Source: Allonocardiopsis opalescens
Lineage (GTDB): Bacteria > Actinomycetota > Actinomycetes > Streptosporangiales > Streptosporangiaceae
DNA: 64,000 nucleotides
Reading direction: 5' to 3'
Assembly (NCBI RefSeq): GCF_003002095.1
Contig: NZ_PVZC01000003.1
Location: 248,001-312,000, forward strand
Below the pieces are notes generated by a model. The model was given only the letters and a program-made list of their open reading frames with translations. It did not search any database and had not been told where the DNA came from. This document shows positions 1 to 8,131 of the stretch, one piece after another. A program made the position numbers and the translations under genes. The number at the start of each line of letters is the position of its first letter. The stretch's first letter is position 1.

Positions 1-665
1 CCGGGCCTGCGCCGCTTGCGCTCGATGGCGGCCAGCATGTAGCCGACCAGCTCCTCGTTGGCGTCCACCGCCTCGTCGGTGGTGTCCCACACCTGGGCGA
101 CGAGGTCGCACAAGCGGTGGCCCTCGTCGTCGGGCTGGCCGAACATCCGGTTCAGCACGAGCAGCGGCAGCTGCCAGGCGTACTGGCCGACCAGGTCGGC
201 CTCTCCGTCGGCGGCGAAGCCGTCGATCAGCCCCTCGGCCAGTTCGGTGATGTCCAGCCGCAGCCGCGACTGCGCCATCCGGTCCAGGCTGCGGATGATC
301 GCGGTCCGGTAGCGGGTGTGCTCCTCGCCGTCGGAGTGCAGCGCGTTGGGGCGGTGCATGAACATCGGGTACGACGGCGACTCGGGTCCGATCCGCCCCT
401 CGCGGATCTCCCGCCAGCGGCGGGAGTCGCGCGAGTAGGTGAGCGGGTTGGTGCACACCTGGAGGTTCTCGTTGTAGCCGAGCAGCAGCCAGACGGCGAC
501 GCCCGGCTCCAGTTCGATGGGTGCCACCGGGCCGAAGCGCTCGCGCAGCCGCGCCCACAGCGCCTGGGCGTCGTGCGGCGCCTCGCCGCCGTGGATCGGG
601 ACGGCCTGGCCGTGCAGTGGGCAACCGGGCGGCGGGACGCGCGCGGAGCGCTCGGTCTCAGTCAC
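1..665 (-). CDS. Cytochrome P450, N-terminal part (cut by window edge)
   Basis: About 221 residues from a GTG start (VTETERSARVPPPGCPLHG) run off the left edge, so the I-helix, K-helix and heme loop are not visible. The opening CPLHG..., the segment GPVAPIELEPGVAVWLLLGYNENL, the TNPLTYSRDSRRW stretch and the HRPNALHSDGEEHTRYR segment (C-helix region) match the P450 encoded at 32078-33541 almost block for block, so both belong to the same CYP157-like group. In Streptomyces such P450s often sit in conservons, but no cvn gene is visible here. The redox partner and substrate are unknown. The family call is firm; the subfamily call is inferred from the internal comparison. Confidence 0.85.
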   Translation of the reverse strand, partial: MTETERSARVPPPGCPLHGQAVPIHGGEAPHDAQALWARLRERFGPVAPIELEPGVAVWLLLGYNENLQVCTNPLTYSRDSRRWREIREGRIGPESPSYPMFMHRPNALHSDGEEHTRYRTAIIRSLDRMAQSRLRLDITELAEGLIDGFAADGEADLVGQYAWQLPLLVLNRMFGQPDDEGHRLCDLVAQVWDTTDEAVDANEELVGYMLAAIERKRRRP

Positions 666-813
666 GTACAGGGAGCCTAATCAGCCGTGACGCTCCGTGG
701 CGGTGAAATCCGTTAACTATATGTATACGAACTATTCTCTGCTTGGTCTTCCGCTCGCGCGGCCGAAACGGGCGGCGAAACAGGCATGGACGCCGTGTCG
801 CCAGGGCGGGAGA

Positions 814-1248
814 TCACGACGGGTGACCGCCGAGCGCGGCCGCCATCGCGGCGGTGTCCTGGTACTCGCGCCACTCCGCCACCCGTCCGCCGCGGGCGCG
901 CAGCACGCCGACGAAGGACGCGCGGGCGCGCCGACCCGTGGTGGTGACCGTGCCGGCGAGTTCGTACTCCACCACGATCACCTCCGGGTCGGCGGTGTCG
1001 TGCACGGCCCGCGGACGGCACTCGTCGAAGCGCACGGGCAGCGCCCGCGCCGAGGGGCCGGCGAAGGCGAGGAAGGCCGAGCGCCCCTCGATGCGGCGCG
1101 GCCGCCCCGGCGGCGCGAACGGCGTCTCGACCACCACGTCCTCCGCCCACAGGTCGGCGTCGGTGGCGGTCGTCCCCGCCACGAGGGCGAGGCTGAGCCG
1201 TTCGAAGACCTCGCGCGGAGCGATCGCGGCGGAAGCGGCTGCCGGCAT
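814..1248 (-). CDS. SnoaL-like / NTF2-fold protein
   Basis: A 144-residue protein starting at ATG behind a CAGGAG ribosome site. The pattern of an N-terminal helix (FERLSLALVAG), an acidic DADLWAEDVVVETPFAPPG segment, a central RRIEGRSAFLAF helix and a C-terminal EVIVVEYELAGTV...GVLRARGGRVAEWREYQD sheet is typical of SnoaL-like polyketide-cyclase or ketosteroid-isomerase-fold proteins. The substrate is not predictable. It is divergent from a TetR gene and shares a control region with two identical palindromes, so it is very likely the repressor's target. Confidence 0.8.
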   Translation of the reverse strand: MPAAASAAIAPREVFERLSLALVAGTTATDADLWAEDVVVETPFAPPGRPRRIEGRSAFLAFAGPSARALPVRFDECRPRAVHDTADPEVIVVEYELAGTVTTTGRRARASFVGVLRARGGRVAEWREYQDTAAMAAALGGHPS

Positions 1249-1271
1249 GGGGGACTCCTGTCCGAAGTAAA

Positions 1272-1314
1272 ATGAGTTCCGACTCATGTTGGACGATAAT
1301 GAGTCGCCACTCAT
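1272..1314. promoter_or_regulatory. Double TetR operator
   Basis: Two copies of the palindrome ATGAGT-N4-ACTCAT lie at 1272-1287 and 1299-1314, with centres 27 bp apart, between the divergent SnoaL-like and TetR genes. The spacers differ (TCCG, CGCC) while the arms are identical, which points to protein binding sites. Inference: cooperative binding of two TetR dimers covering both promoters. Confidence 0.75.
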
Positions 1315-1339
1315 CTTGTCAACGAAGGGCGGCACCCTG

Positions 1340-1942
1340 ATGGCACCGGCCGGCCCGGCAGGCCCCGACGGCGCGCGCCCGCCGCGTGCGGACGCCCGGC
1401 GCAACCGCGCGCGCATCCTGGCCGCGGCGGAGGAACTGTTCGAGGAGAGGGGCGCCGCCGCCTCCACCGAGGAGGTCGCCCGGCGGGCCGGCGTCGCCGC
1501 CGGCACCGTCTTCCGGCACTTCCCCACCAAGGACGCCCTTCTCGGCGCGATCATGAAGGAGCTGATGCGCCGGCTCGCCGCGGAGGTCGACGAACTGGTC
1601 GAGCGCGGCGACCCCGCCACCGCCCTGTTCGCCTTCTTCACCCGGATGGCCGAGCAGGCCGCGGCCAAGCGGGGCGTGGTCGAATCGCTGGCCGCCGCGG
1701 GCGTCGACATCCAGCTCACCCGCTCCGTCGACGCCTTCGGCGCCTCCGTCGCCGCCCTGCTCGACCGCGCGCAGCGCGCGGGCGCGGTCCGTCCGCAGGT
1801 GCGCCCGGACGAGGTGACCGCGCTGCTCACCGGCGTCTGCCAGGGCGCGCTGCACGGCGGCTGGGACGCCGACCTGCGCGCGCGCACCCTGGAGCTCGTC
1901 TTCGCCGGCCTGCGGCCGGCCGCCGGCCGGCCCGCGCGCTGA
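1340..1942 (+). CDS. TetR/AcrR family transcriptional regulator
   Basis: A 200-residue protein; the ATG just upstream of APAGPAGPDG is chosen because the longer reading would cross the operator. The DNA-binding domain (about residues 22-68) reads RILAAAEELFEERG, STEEVARRAGVAAGTVFRHFPTK, the canonical TetR helix-turn-helix followed by the YxHFxxK-like FRHFPTK. The C-terminal ligand domain is of normal length. It likely autoregulates and controls the divergent SnoaL-like gene through the two ATGAGT-N4-ACTCAT sites. The ligand is unknown. Confidence 0.9.
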   Translation: MAPAGPAGPDGARPPRADARRNRARILAAAEELFEERGAAASTEEVARRAGVAAGTVFRHFPTKDALLGAIMKELMRRLAAEVDELVERGDPATALFAFFTRMAEQAAAKRGVVESLAAAGVDIQLTRSVDAFGASVAALLDRAQRAGAVRPQVRPDEVTALLTGVCQGALHGGWDADLRARTLELVFAGLRPAAGRPAR

Positions 1943-1970
1943 ACGGCCGCGCTCTGCCAGGCTGTCCGGC

Positions 1971-2462
1971 ATGCGCATCAGGACCGCCACCGCCGACGAC
2001 TGGCCCGCCGTCTGGCCGTTCTTCCGGTCGATCGTCGCCGCCGCCGACACCTTCTGCTACGACCCGGCCACCGGCTACGACGAGGGACGCGGGCTCTGGA
2101 TGCTCGACGCCCCGGCCCGCACCGCGGTCGCCGTCTCCGACGACGGCTCCACCGTGCTCGGGTCCGCGAAGATGAACCCCAACCAGGGCGGGCCCGGCGC
2201 CCACGTCTCCAGCGCCAGCTTCATGGTGGACCCCGCGCACGCCGGGCGGGGCGTCGGCCGGGCGCTGTGCCGCGACGCCCTGGACTGGGCCCGCGCCGAG
2301 GGCTACACGGCCATGCAGTTCAACGCGGTGTCCGCCGCCAACACCCGGGCCGTCGGCCTGTACCGCTCACTCGGCTTCAGCGTGGTCGGCACGGTCCCCG
2401 AGGGCTTCCGCCACCCCGCGCTGGGCCTCGTCGGCCTGCACATCATGCACCGGCGGCTGTGA
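1971..2462 (+). CDS. GNAT family N-acetyltransferase
   Basis: 163 residues beginning MRIRTATADDWPAVWPFF. The acetyl-CoA motif A is visible as FMVDPAHAGRGVGRALC (R-G-V-G-R, about residues 84-100), with motif B as NTRAVGLYRSLGFSVVGTVP and a conserved N/Y/F set. The protein is close to the phosphinothricin or YhhY-like subgroup, but the acceptor (amino acid, antibiotic or protein) cannot be told. It follows the TetR gene in the same direction by 28 bp and converges with the GH43 gene only 10 bp after its stop. Confidence 0.88.
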   Translation: MRIRTATADDWPAVWPFFRSIVAAADTFCYDPATGYDEGRGLWMLDAPARTAVAVSDDGSTVLGSAKMNPNQGGPGAHVSSASFMVDPAHAGRGVGRALCRDALDWARAEGYTAMQFNAVSAANTRAVGLYRSLGFSVVGTVPEGFRHPALGLVGLHIMHRRL

Positions 2463-2472
2463 ACCGCCCCGC

Positions 2473-3801
2473 TCAGGCCACCTCGACGTAGTCCAGCTCG
2501 GCCCAGGCGGTGCGGTGCTGGAAGCGCAGGGTGTTCCAGCCCGCGGCCAGCTCGACGGGGACCGACCGCTGCCGCCAGTTGTCCCAGCCCTGGTCCGGGT
2601 AGTCCACCACGGTCGCGGCCCCGCCGTTGACGGTCAGGGTGTGCTGGGCGTCGCCGTACCCGGCGGCGTAGCCGACGTGCGCCGTGTAGGCGCCCGGCGT
2701 CGGCGCGAACACCGTGATCTCCACCCAGCTGTCGGCATGGTCGATCCCGGCCGCCACCCGGCCCTGCGAGGCGCCGGCCGCGTTGTCGCGCACGATCGCG
2801 TTGTTCAGCCGCCCGCTCTCGGCCTCGTACCTGACCCTGCTGCCGCGCACCACCGGGAAGTCGTTCGCCCAGCCCAGGTCCGCGACGTACATGCCGCGCT
2901 GCGTGTTGCCGTTGATCCAGCCGTGGAAGACGATGTGATCGCCGACGATGTCCTGCCCGCCGGGCCCCGACACCCTGCCGTCGACGCTGGCGGTGCTCAT
3001 CAGCGGCCGGAAGGCCTTGGTGTAGGTGCCGGTGAGCGAGGGCGAGGTGGCGTAGCTCGTCACGTAGGCGTCGCCGCCGTAGCCGTTCGCGGAGTAGAAC
3101 AGCACGTACTGCGAGGCGCGCCTGACCAGCACCGGCGCCTCGATCACCCCGCCCTCGTCCGCGCGGTCGCTGCGCAGCAGCTCGGTGCGGGGGCCGGTGA
3201 AGGTGACCCCGTCGGCGGCGACCGGCTGCAGCCAGATCTGCGTGGGCTGGCCGATGGCGTTGCCGTCGTCCTTGTACAGCAGGTAGCGGGAGCCGTCGGC
3301 GTCGGTGAACGACGACGCGTCGATGTCGCCGCCCTCGGCCGGGTCGCAGACCAGCGGCCCGGAGCCCAGCGGCGCGAAGGGCCCGGCCGGGGAGGAGGCG
3401 ACGGCCGCGCCGATGCACTGGCGGTTCGTCGCCGTGCTGCGCGCCGTGTAGTACAGCAGGTAGCTGCCGTCGGCGCGCTGTGACACGTCCGGCGCCCAGG
3501 TGTACCCCGAACTCGCCCACGCGCCCAGCGCGGGCAGGGCGTTGCCCCTGATGGTCCACGGGCCGTCCACCGAGGGCGCGGTCGCGTACGGCACGTGGCC
3601 GTTGGCGTTGTTCGTGGAGTACGCGTAGTAGGTGTCGCCGAACCGGGTGACGTCCGGGTCGGGGAAGTCCTCGTCGATGACCAGCCCCGGCGGCACCGTC
3701 AGCGGTTCGGCCTCGTCGGCGGCCGCGGCCGGGACGGGGGAGGCGGTCAGGACCAGAAGGGCGGCCACCACGGCACCGCCGAAAATTCTCACCGAGGACA
3801 T
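2473..3801 (-). CDS. Secreted glycoside hydrolase family 43 with C-terminal carbohydrate-binding module
   Basis: 442 residues (445 if a GTG three codons earlier is used). A Sec signal peptide (residues 1-28, ending SPVPAAAADE) precedes a five-bladed propeller of the GH43 type. Candidate catalytic acids are the Asp in DEDFPDPDVTRFGDTYY, the modulating Asp in GGDIDASSF and the acid Glu in GGVIEAPVL. The last ~125 residues, from VRYEAESGRL to ELDYVEVA, form a CBM6/CBM35-like beta-sandwich. The likely substrates are arabinan, arabinoxylan or related plant polysaccharide outside the cell. It is monocistronic and converges with the GNAT gene. Confidence 0.9.
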   Translation of the reverse strand: MSSVRIFGGAVVAALLVLTASPVPAAAADEAEPLTVPPGLVIDEDFPDPDVTRFGDTYYAYSTNNANGHVPYATAPSVDGPWTIRGNALPALGAWASSGYTWAPDVSQRADGSYLLYYTARSTATNRQCIGAAVASSPAGPFAPLGSGPLVCDPAEGGDIDASSFTDADGSRYLLYKDDGNAIGQPTQIWLQPVAADGVTFTGPRTELLRSDRADEGGVIEAPVLVRRASQYVLFYSANGYGGDAYVTSYATSPSLTGTYTKAFRPLMSTASVDGRVSGPGGQDIVGDHIVFHGWINGNTQRGMYVADLGWANDFPVVRGSRVRYEAESGRLNNAIVRDNAAGASQGRVAAGIDHADSWVEITVFAPTPGAYTAHVGYAAGYGDAQHTLTVNGGAATVVDYPDQGWDNWRQRSVPVELAAGWNTLRFQHRTAWAELDYVEVA

Positions 3802-4051
3802 GGCACCCACCCGAAAGTCGTTGCCGCCGGTACGTGCGCCTTTTTATCCCAGCTTCGTCCCGCAGTAAACAGCTGCTGAAAAAGTCGTGTTCTGACCAGC
3901 GTCAATGCAATTTACATCGAAGGAAATGAATCAGGACGCCGCGGCGGCCCCGCCCCGCCCTCCCCCGCCCCGCCCGTCCCGGCGGCCCGGCCCGCCGCGG
4001 CGGGCCGCGAAAAGGTCGGCCGGGCGGCGCGAGCGCGGGTAGCCTGCATGC

Positions 4052-5311
4052 GTGATCGACCTGCGTGCCCTCCGTGAAGACCCTGACCGACTCCGCGCCT
4101 CGCAGCGCGCCCGCGGCGACGACGAGAAGGTCGTCGACACGCTGCTGGAGCTGGACGAGCGCCGCCGTGCCGCGCTGACCCGCTTCGAGTCCCTGCGCGC
4201 CGAGCAGAAGAACGCCGGCAAGTCGGTGTCCCGCGCCTCCGGGCCGGAGCGCGAGGCGGCCCTGGCGCGCGCCAAGGAGCTGGCCGCCCAGGTCAAGGAG
4301 GCCGAGGCCGCCACCGAGCGGCTGGGCGCCGAGCTGGACGAGGCGCTGGCCGGAGTGTCCAACGTCGTCGAGGGCGCCCCCTCGGGCGGCGTCGACGACT
4401 ACGTCGTACTGGAGGAGGTCGGCACCCCCACCGCCCTCGACTTCACCCCGCGCGACCACCTCGAACTCGGCGAGCGGCTCGGCGCCATCGACATGGAGCG
4501 CGGCGCCAAGGTCTCCGGCGCGCGCTTCTACTTCCTCACCGGCGTCGGCGCCCTGCTGGAACTGGGCCTGCTGAACCTCGCCATGCAGCAGGCCGTGGCC
4601 GCCGGCTTCACCCCGATGCTCCCGCCCGTGCTGGTTAAGCCCGAGACGATGGCCGGCACCGGCTTCCTCGGCGCGCACGCCGCCGAGGTGTACCACCTGC
4701 CCGGCGACGACCTCTACCTGGTCGGCACCTCCGAGGTGCCGATGGCCGGCTACCACGCCGGCGAGATCCTCGACCTCGACACCCTGCCCCGCCGCTACGT
4801 CGGCTGGTCCTCGTGCTTCCGCCGCGAGGCCGGCTCCTACGGCAAGGACACCCGCGGCATCATCCGGGTCCACCAGTTCAACAAGGTGGAGATGTTCTCC
4901 TACTGCCGCCCCGAGGACGCCCACGCCGAGCACCTGCGGCTGCTGGCCTGGGAGAAGGAGATGCTGGCCAAGATCGAGGTCCCCTACCGCGTCATCGACA
5001 CCGCGGGCGGCGACCTCGGCACCAGCGCGGCCCGCAAGTTCGACTGCGAGGCGTGGATCCCCAGCCAGGGCCGCTACCGCGAGCTGACCTCCACCTCCAA
5101 CTGCACCGACTTCCAGGCCCGCCGCCTCAACGTCCGCTTCCGCGAGCCCGGCGGCCGCCCCCGCCACGTCGCCACCCTCAACGGCACCCTCGCCACCACC
5201 CGCTGGCTGGTGGCGCTGCTGGAGAACCACCAGCGCGCCGACGGCTCGGTAGTGGTGCCCGAGGCGCTGCGCCCCTTCGTCGGCCGCGAGGTGCTGGAGC
5301 CGGTGGCGTGA
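4052..5311 (+). CDS. serS: Seryl-tRNA synthetase
   Basis: 419 residues, GTG start. The N-terminal antiparallel coiled-coil arm that grips tRNA-Ser occupies about residues 28-110 ([19 protein letters not shown]...[17 protein letters not shown]). Class II motif 2 is [20 protein letters not shown] and motif 3 is near [16 protein letters not shown]. The length matches bacterial SerRS. It is a cytoplasmic housekeeping enzyme charging tRNA-Ser with serine. The tRNA-Ser(UGA) gene used as an AICE insertion site lies 5 kb downstream. A HAD phosphatase follows in the same direction after 71 bp. Confidence 0.97.
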   Translation: MIDLRALREDPDRLRASQRARGDDEKVVDTLLELDERRRAALTRFESLRAEQKNAGKSVSRASGPEREAALARAKELAAQVKEAEAATERLGAELDEALAGVSNVVEGAPSGGVDDYVVLEEVGTPTALDFTPRDHLELGERLGAIDMERGAKVSGARFYFLTGVGALLELGLLNLAMQQAVAAGFTPMLPPVLVKPETMAGTGFLGAHAAEVYHLPGDDLYLVGTSEVPMAGYHAGEILDLDTLPRRYVGWSSCFRREAGSYGKDTRGIIRVHQFNKVEMFSYCRPEDAHAEHLRLLAWEKEMLAKIEVPYRVIDTAGGDLGTSAARKFDCEAWIPSQGRYRELTSTSNCTDFQARRLNVRFREPGGRPRHVATLNGTLATTRWLVALLENHQRADGSVVVPEALRPFVGREVLEPVA

Positions 5312-5382
5312 GCTCCCGGCCCACCGGGCCCGCCCCGGGCCCGGTGGCGCCGGACCGCGCGGCATCGGAGACACTGGTCGGC

Positions 5383-6210
5383 ATGGCCCCGAGCTTCGAC
5401 CGGTCCATGCCGCCCCGTCTCGTCGCGACCGATCTCGACGGCACGATCGTGCGCTCCGACGGCACGGTCTCGGCCCGCACCCTGGCGGCCTTCACCCTGG
5501 TCGAGCGGGCCGGATCGGTGTTCGTGCTGGTCACCGGCCGCCCGCCGCGCTGGATGCGCGAGATCGCGGACTCCTTCCCCGATCTGGGCCTGGCGATCTG
5601 CGCCAATGGCGCGCTCGTCTACGACCTGCGCTCGGAGTCGGTGGTGCAGGCGCACCTGATCGAGCCGGAGACCGTGCACCGCGTCGCCGCCGACCTGCGC
5701 GCCGAACTGCCCGAACTCGCCTTCGCGGTGGAGTTCGCCGACGGCTTCCAGGTGGAGGCCGGCTACCACCGCGCGTACTGGGACGGCCGGCGGCTGCCCG
5801 GCGAGTGCCCGATGGTCGACACGGTGCTCGACGTGCACGCCCCGGCCGCCAAGCTGCTGGTGCAGCACCCCGCCATGCGCGCCGACGCGCTGCTGGCCCG
5901 GGTAGGCGAGATCCTGTCCGAGGACCTGGTGACCGTCACCCACTCCAGTTACCGGGGGCTGCTCGAACTCAGCGCCGCCGGGGTCAGCAAGGCCACCACC
6001 CTGGCCCGGCTCTGCGCCGACCTCGGCATCGGCCACCGCGACGTGCTCGCCTTCGGCGACATGCCCAACGACCTGCCGATGCTCGCCTGGGCGGGCGGCG
6101 CCTACGCCGTGGCGAACGCGCACCCCACCGTGCTGGCCGCGGTCGCCGACCACACCGAGAGCAATGACGACGACGGCGTCGCGCGGGTGCTGGAGCGGCT
6201 GTTCGGCTGA
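5383..6210 (+). CDS. HAD superfamily hydrolase (Cof / class IIB type)
   Basis: 275 residues. HAD motif I is ATDLDGTIV (nucleophile Asp plus the second Asp), motif II is VTGRPPRW, the motif III lysine is in AGVSKATTLARL, and motif IV is LAFGDMPNDLPML with its Asp pair. The large C2B cap between about residues 85 and 190 places it in the Cof/YbiV group of sugar-phosphate or nucleotide phosphatases. The serS-HAD pairing recurs in actinobacteria (established knowledge, from memory). The substrate is unknown. The start is taken at the first ATG; an ATG eight codons later is possible. Confidence 0.9.
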   Translation: MAPSFDRSMPPRLVATDLDGTIVRSDGTVSARTLAAFTLVERAGSVFVLVTGRPPRWMREIADSFPDLGLAICANGALVYDLRSESVVQAHLIEPETVHRVAADLRAELPELAFAVEFADGFQVEAGYHRAYWDGRRLPGECPMVDTVLDVHAPAAKLLVQHPAMRADALLARVGEILSEDLVTVTHSSYRGLLELSAAGVSKATTLARLCADLGIGHRDVLAFGDMPNDLPMLAWAGGAYAVANAHPTVLAAVADHTESNDDDGVARVLERLFG

Positions 6211-6216
6211 GGTCGC

Positions 6217-6259
6217 GGCCCCGGCGGGGCCGCCCCGGCGGGACGCCCCCGCCGGGGCC
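6217..6259. terminator. Bidirectional hairpin terminator
   Basis: A perfect 13-bp inverted repeat (GGCCCCGGCGGGG and its complement) with a 17-nt loop lies between the convergent HAD and bpa genes. No clear T-tract is present, as is common for actinomycete terminators. Confidence 0.6.
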
Positions 6260-6265
6260 GGACCG

Positions 6266-6799
6266 CTACAGGTAGGGGCCCGATGAGCGGTTGGGGCGGC
6301 TCTCCTCGCCGGCCTGCGCGATGCCCGGCGGCAGCGCCTTGCGCATGTTCTCCAGCTGGGCCCGCGCCGCCATCTGCTGAGCGAACAGGGTGGTCTGGAT
6401 GCCGTGGAACAGCCCCTCCAGCCAGCCGACGAGCTGGGCCTGCGCGATGCGCAGCTCGGCGTCGCTCGGCGTCTCGCTGTCGGCGAAGGGCAGCGAGAGG
6501 CGCTCCAGCTCGCTGACCAGCTCGGGCGCCAGGCCGTCCTCCAGCTCCTTGATCGAGCTCTCGTGGATCTCGCGGAGCCGGACGCGGCTGGCCTCGTCCA
6601 GCGGCGCCGCGCGCACCTCCTCCAGCAGCTGCCTGATCATGCTGCCGATGCGCATGACCTTGGCGGGCTGCTCCACCATCTCGGTGACCGGCCGCTCGTC
6701 GGAGTCGGCGCCCTCGTCGTGCTGGACCGGCTGGCCCTGCGGGCCGACCAGCAGGATCTGCGGCTGGTCCTGGCCGGGCTGCTGCGTCGGGTCGTTCAT
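6266..6799 (-). CDS. bpa: Bacterial proteasome activator Bpa/PafE (DUF2587)
   Basis: 177 residues from ATG (MNDPTQQPGQ). The helical core from about residue 40 (VTEMVEQPAKVMRIGSMIRQLLEEVR) through AQAQLVGWLEGLFHGIQTTLF and AARAQLENMRKALPPG is the signature of the ring-forming ATP-independent proteasome activator of actinobacteria. The extreme C-terminus is SSGPYL. The mycobacterial protein ends GQYL, and this tail docks in the 20S alpha-ring pockets to open the gate. The change of Q to P at the third position from the end is noteworthy, but the penultimate Tyr and the final Leu are kept. Confidence 0.9.
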   Translation of the reverse strand: MNDPTQQPGQDQPQILLVGPQGQPVQHDEGADSDERPVTEMVEQPAKVMRIGSMIRQLLEEVRAAPLDEASRVRLREIHESSIKELEDGLAPELVSELERLSLPFADSETPSDAELRIAQAQLVGWLEGLFHGIQTTLFAQQMAARAQLENMRKALPPGIAQAGEESRPNRSSGPYL

Positions 6800-6871
6800 G
6801 TCCTCACGTCCCACTCGGAGTCGGGACCGCGCCGTGCGCACCGGACCGGCGGTGCGGCGCGGTCGGTGTGC

Positions 6872-7855
6872 CTATCGGTCGGCGGTCAGAATGATCTTGC
6901 CGATGTGCTCGCTGGCCTCCAGGGCCCGGTGCGCCTCGGCGGCGCGGGCGAGCGGGACCGTGCGGTCCACGATCGGACGCACCCTACCCGCCGCCACCAG
7001 CGGCCACACGTTATCGCGCACGCCCGCGACGATGGCCGCCTTCTCCGCCGGCGGACGGGCCCGCAGCGAGGTGGCGTGCACGGCGGCCCGCTTGCTGAGC
7101 AGCCGGCCGAGGTTCAGCTCGGCCTTGGTGCCGCCCTGCAGCCCGATCACCACCAGGCGCCCGCCGGTGGCCAGCGCGCGCACATTGGGGTCCAGGTACT
7201 TGGCGCCCATGATGTCGAGGATGACGTCGGCGCCCGCACCGCCCGTCTCCTCGCGCACCCGCTCCACGAAGTCCTCCTCGCGGTAGTTGATCACCACGTC
7301 GGCGCCCAGCTCGCGGCAGCGGTCGAGCTTCTGCGCGCTGCCCGCCGTGGTGAGCACCCGCGAGCCCAGGGCATGGGCCAGCTGGATGCCGAAGGTGCCG
7401 ATGCCGCTGGCGCCGCCGTGGAACAGCACCGTCTCGCGCGGGGTGAGGCCCGCCAGCATGAACACGTTCGACCACACCGTGCAGGCGACCTCCGGCAGGG
7501 TGGCGGCCTGCTCGGGGCTGAGGCCGTCGGGCACCGGCAGCACCTGCTCGACCGGCACCGCCACCTTCTCCGCGTAGCCGCCGCCCGACAGCAGCGCGCA
7601 CACCTCGTCGCCGATCTGCCAGCCCGCGACGCCCTCGCCCAGCGCGGCGACGCGCCCCGCGCACTCCAGGCCCGGGTACGGCGGCGCGCCCGCGGGCGGC
7701 GGGTAGTGGCCCTTGCGCTGCATGACGTCGGCGCGGTTCACTGCGGTGGCCGCGACCTCGATCAGCACCTCGCCGGCGCCCGGAACCGGATCGGGGACCT
7801 CGGTCCATGTCAGTGCTTCCGGCCCGCCGGGCTCGGTGATCACGATTGCGTGCAT
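6872..7855 (-). CDS. NAD(P)H:quinone oxidoreductase, zinc-less MDR (PIG3-like)
   Basis: 327 residues starting MHAIVITEPGGPEALTW. A GroES-like N-terminal half (about 1-120) is followed by a Rossmann domain with the nucleotide motif GASGIGTFGIQLAHALG. Zinc ligands are absent and the ADVILDIMGAKYL, RLVVIGLQGG and IVDRTVPLARAAEAHRALE segments are as in the TP53I3/PIG3-type quinone reductases. It is predicted to reduce quinones or enones with NADPH in the cytoplasm. It diverges from the MinD-like gene across a 276-bp spacer. Confidence 0.92.
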   Translation of the reverse strand: MHAIVITEPGGPEALTWTEVPDPVPGAGEVLIEVAATAVNRADVMQRKGHYPPPAGAPPYPGLECAGRVAALGEGVAGWQIGDEVCALLSGGGYAEKVAVPVEQVLPVPDGLSPEQAATLPEVACTVWSNVFMLAGLTPRETVLFHGGASGIGTFGIQLAHALGSRVLTTAGSAQKLDRCRELGADVVINYREEDFVERVREETGGAGADVILDIMGAKYLDPNVRALATGGRLVVIGLQGGTKAELNLGRLLSKRAAVHATSLRARPPAEKAAIVAGVRDNVWPLVAAGRVRPIVDRTVPLARAAEAHRALEASEHIGKIILTADR

Positions 7856-8131
7856 GCGCCCAACGCTACCGATCCCGAGGTGCGCCGGAGCATCGGCGGT
7901 CCCCGACGGGCGCCGTGGCCGGATCGTGACGTCACCGGGCCCGCGAACACCCCGTGTACGTCAGAATTTCGGGTGGATGGGTCTGTGGTTGTCGCTTGAC
8001 TACCGGTAGCTTTGGGGCTGCGTCCACCCGCACCTGATCCGGGTGTTCCTGCGCCGATGGAACGATCTGTCCGGCGAGGTGACGAAAAGACGGCGGCACG
8101 AATGGGGGCGTCGGCGCCCCAAGGAGCAATG

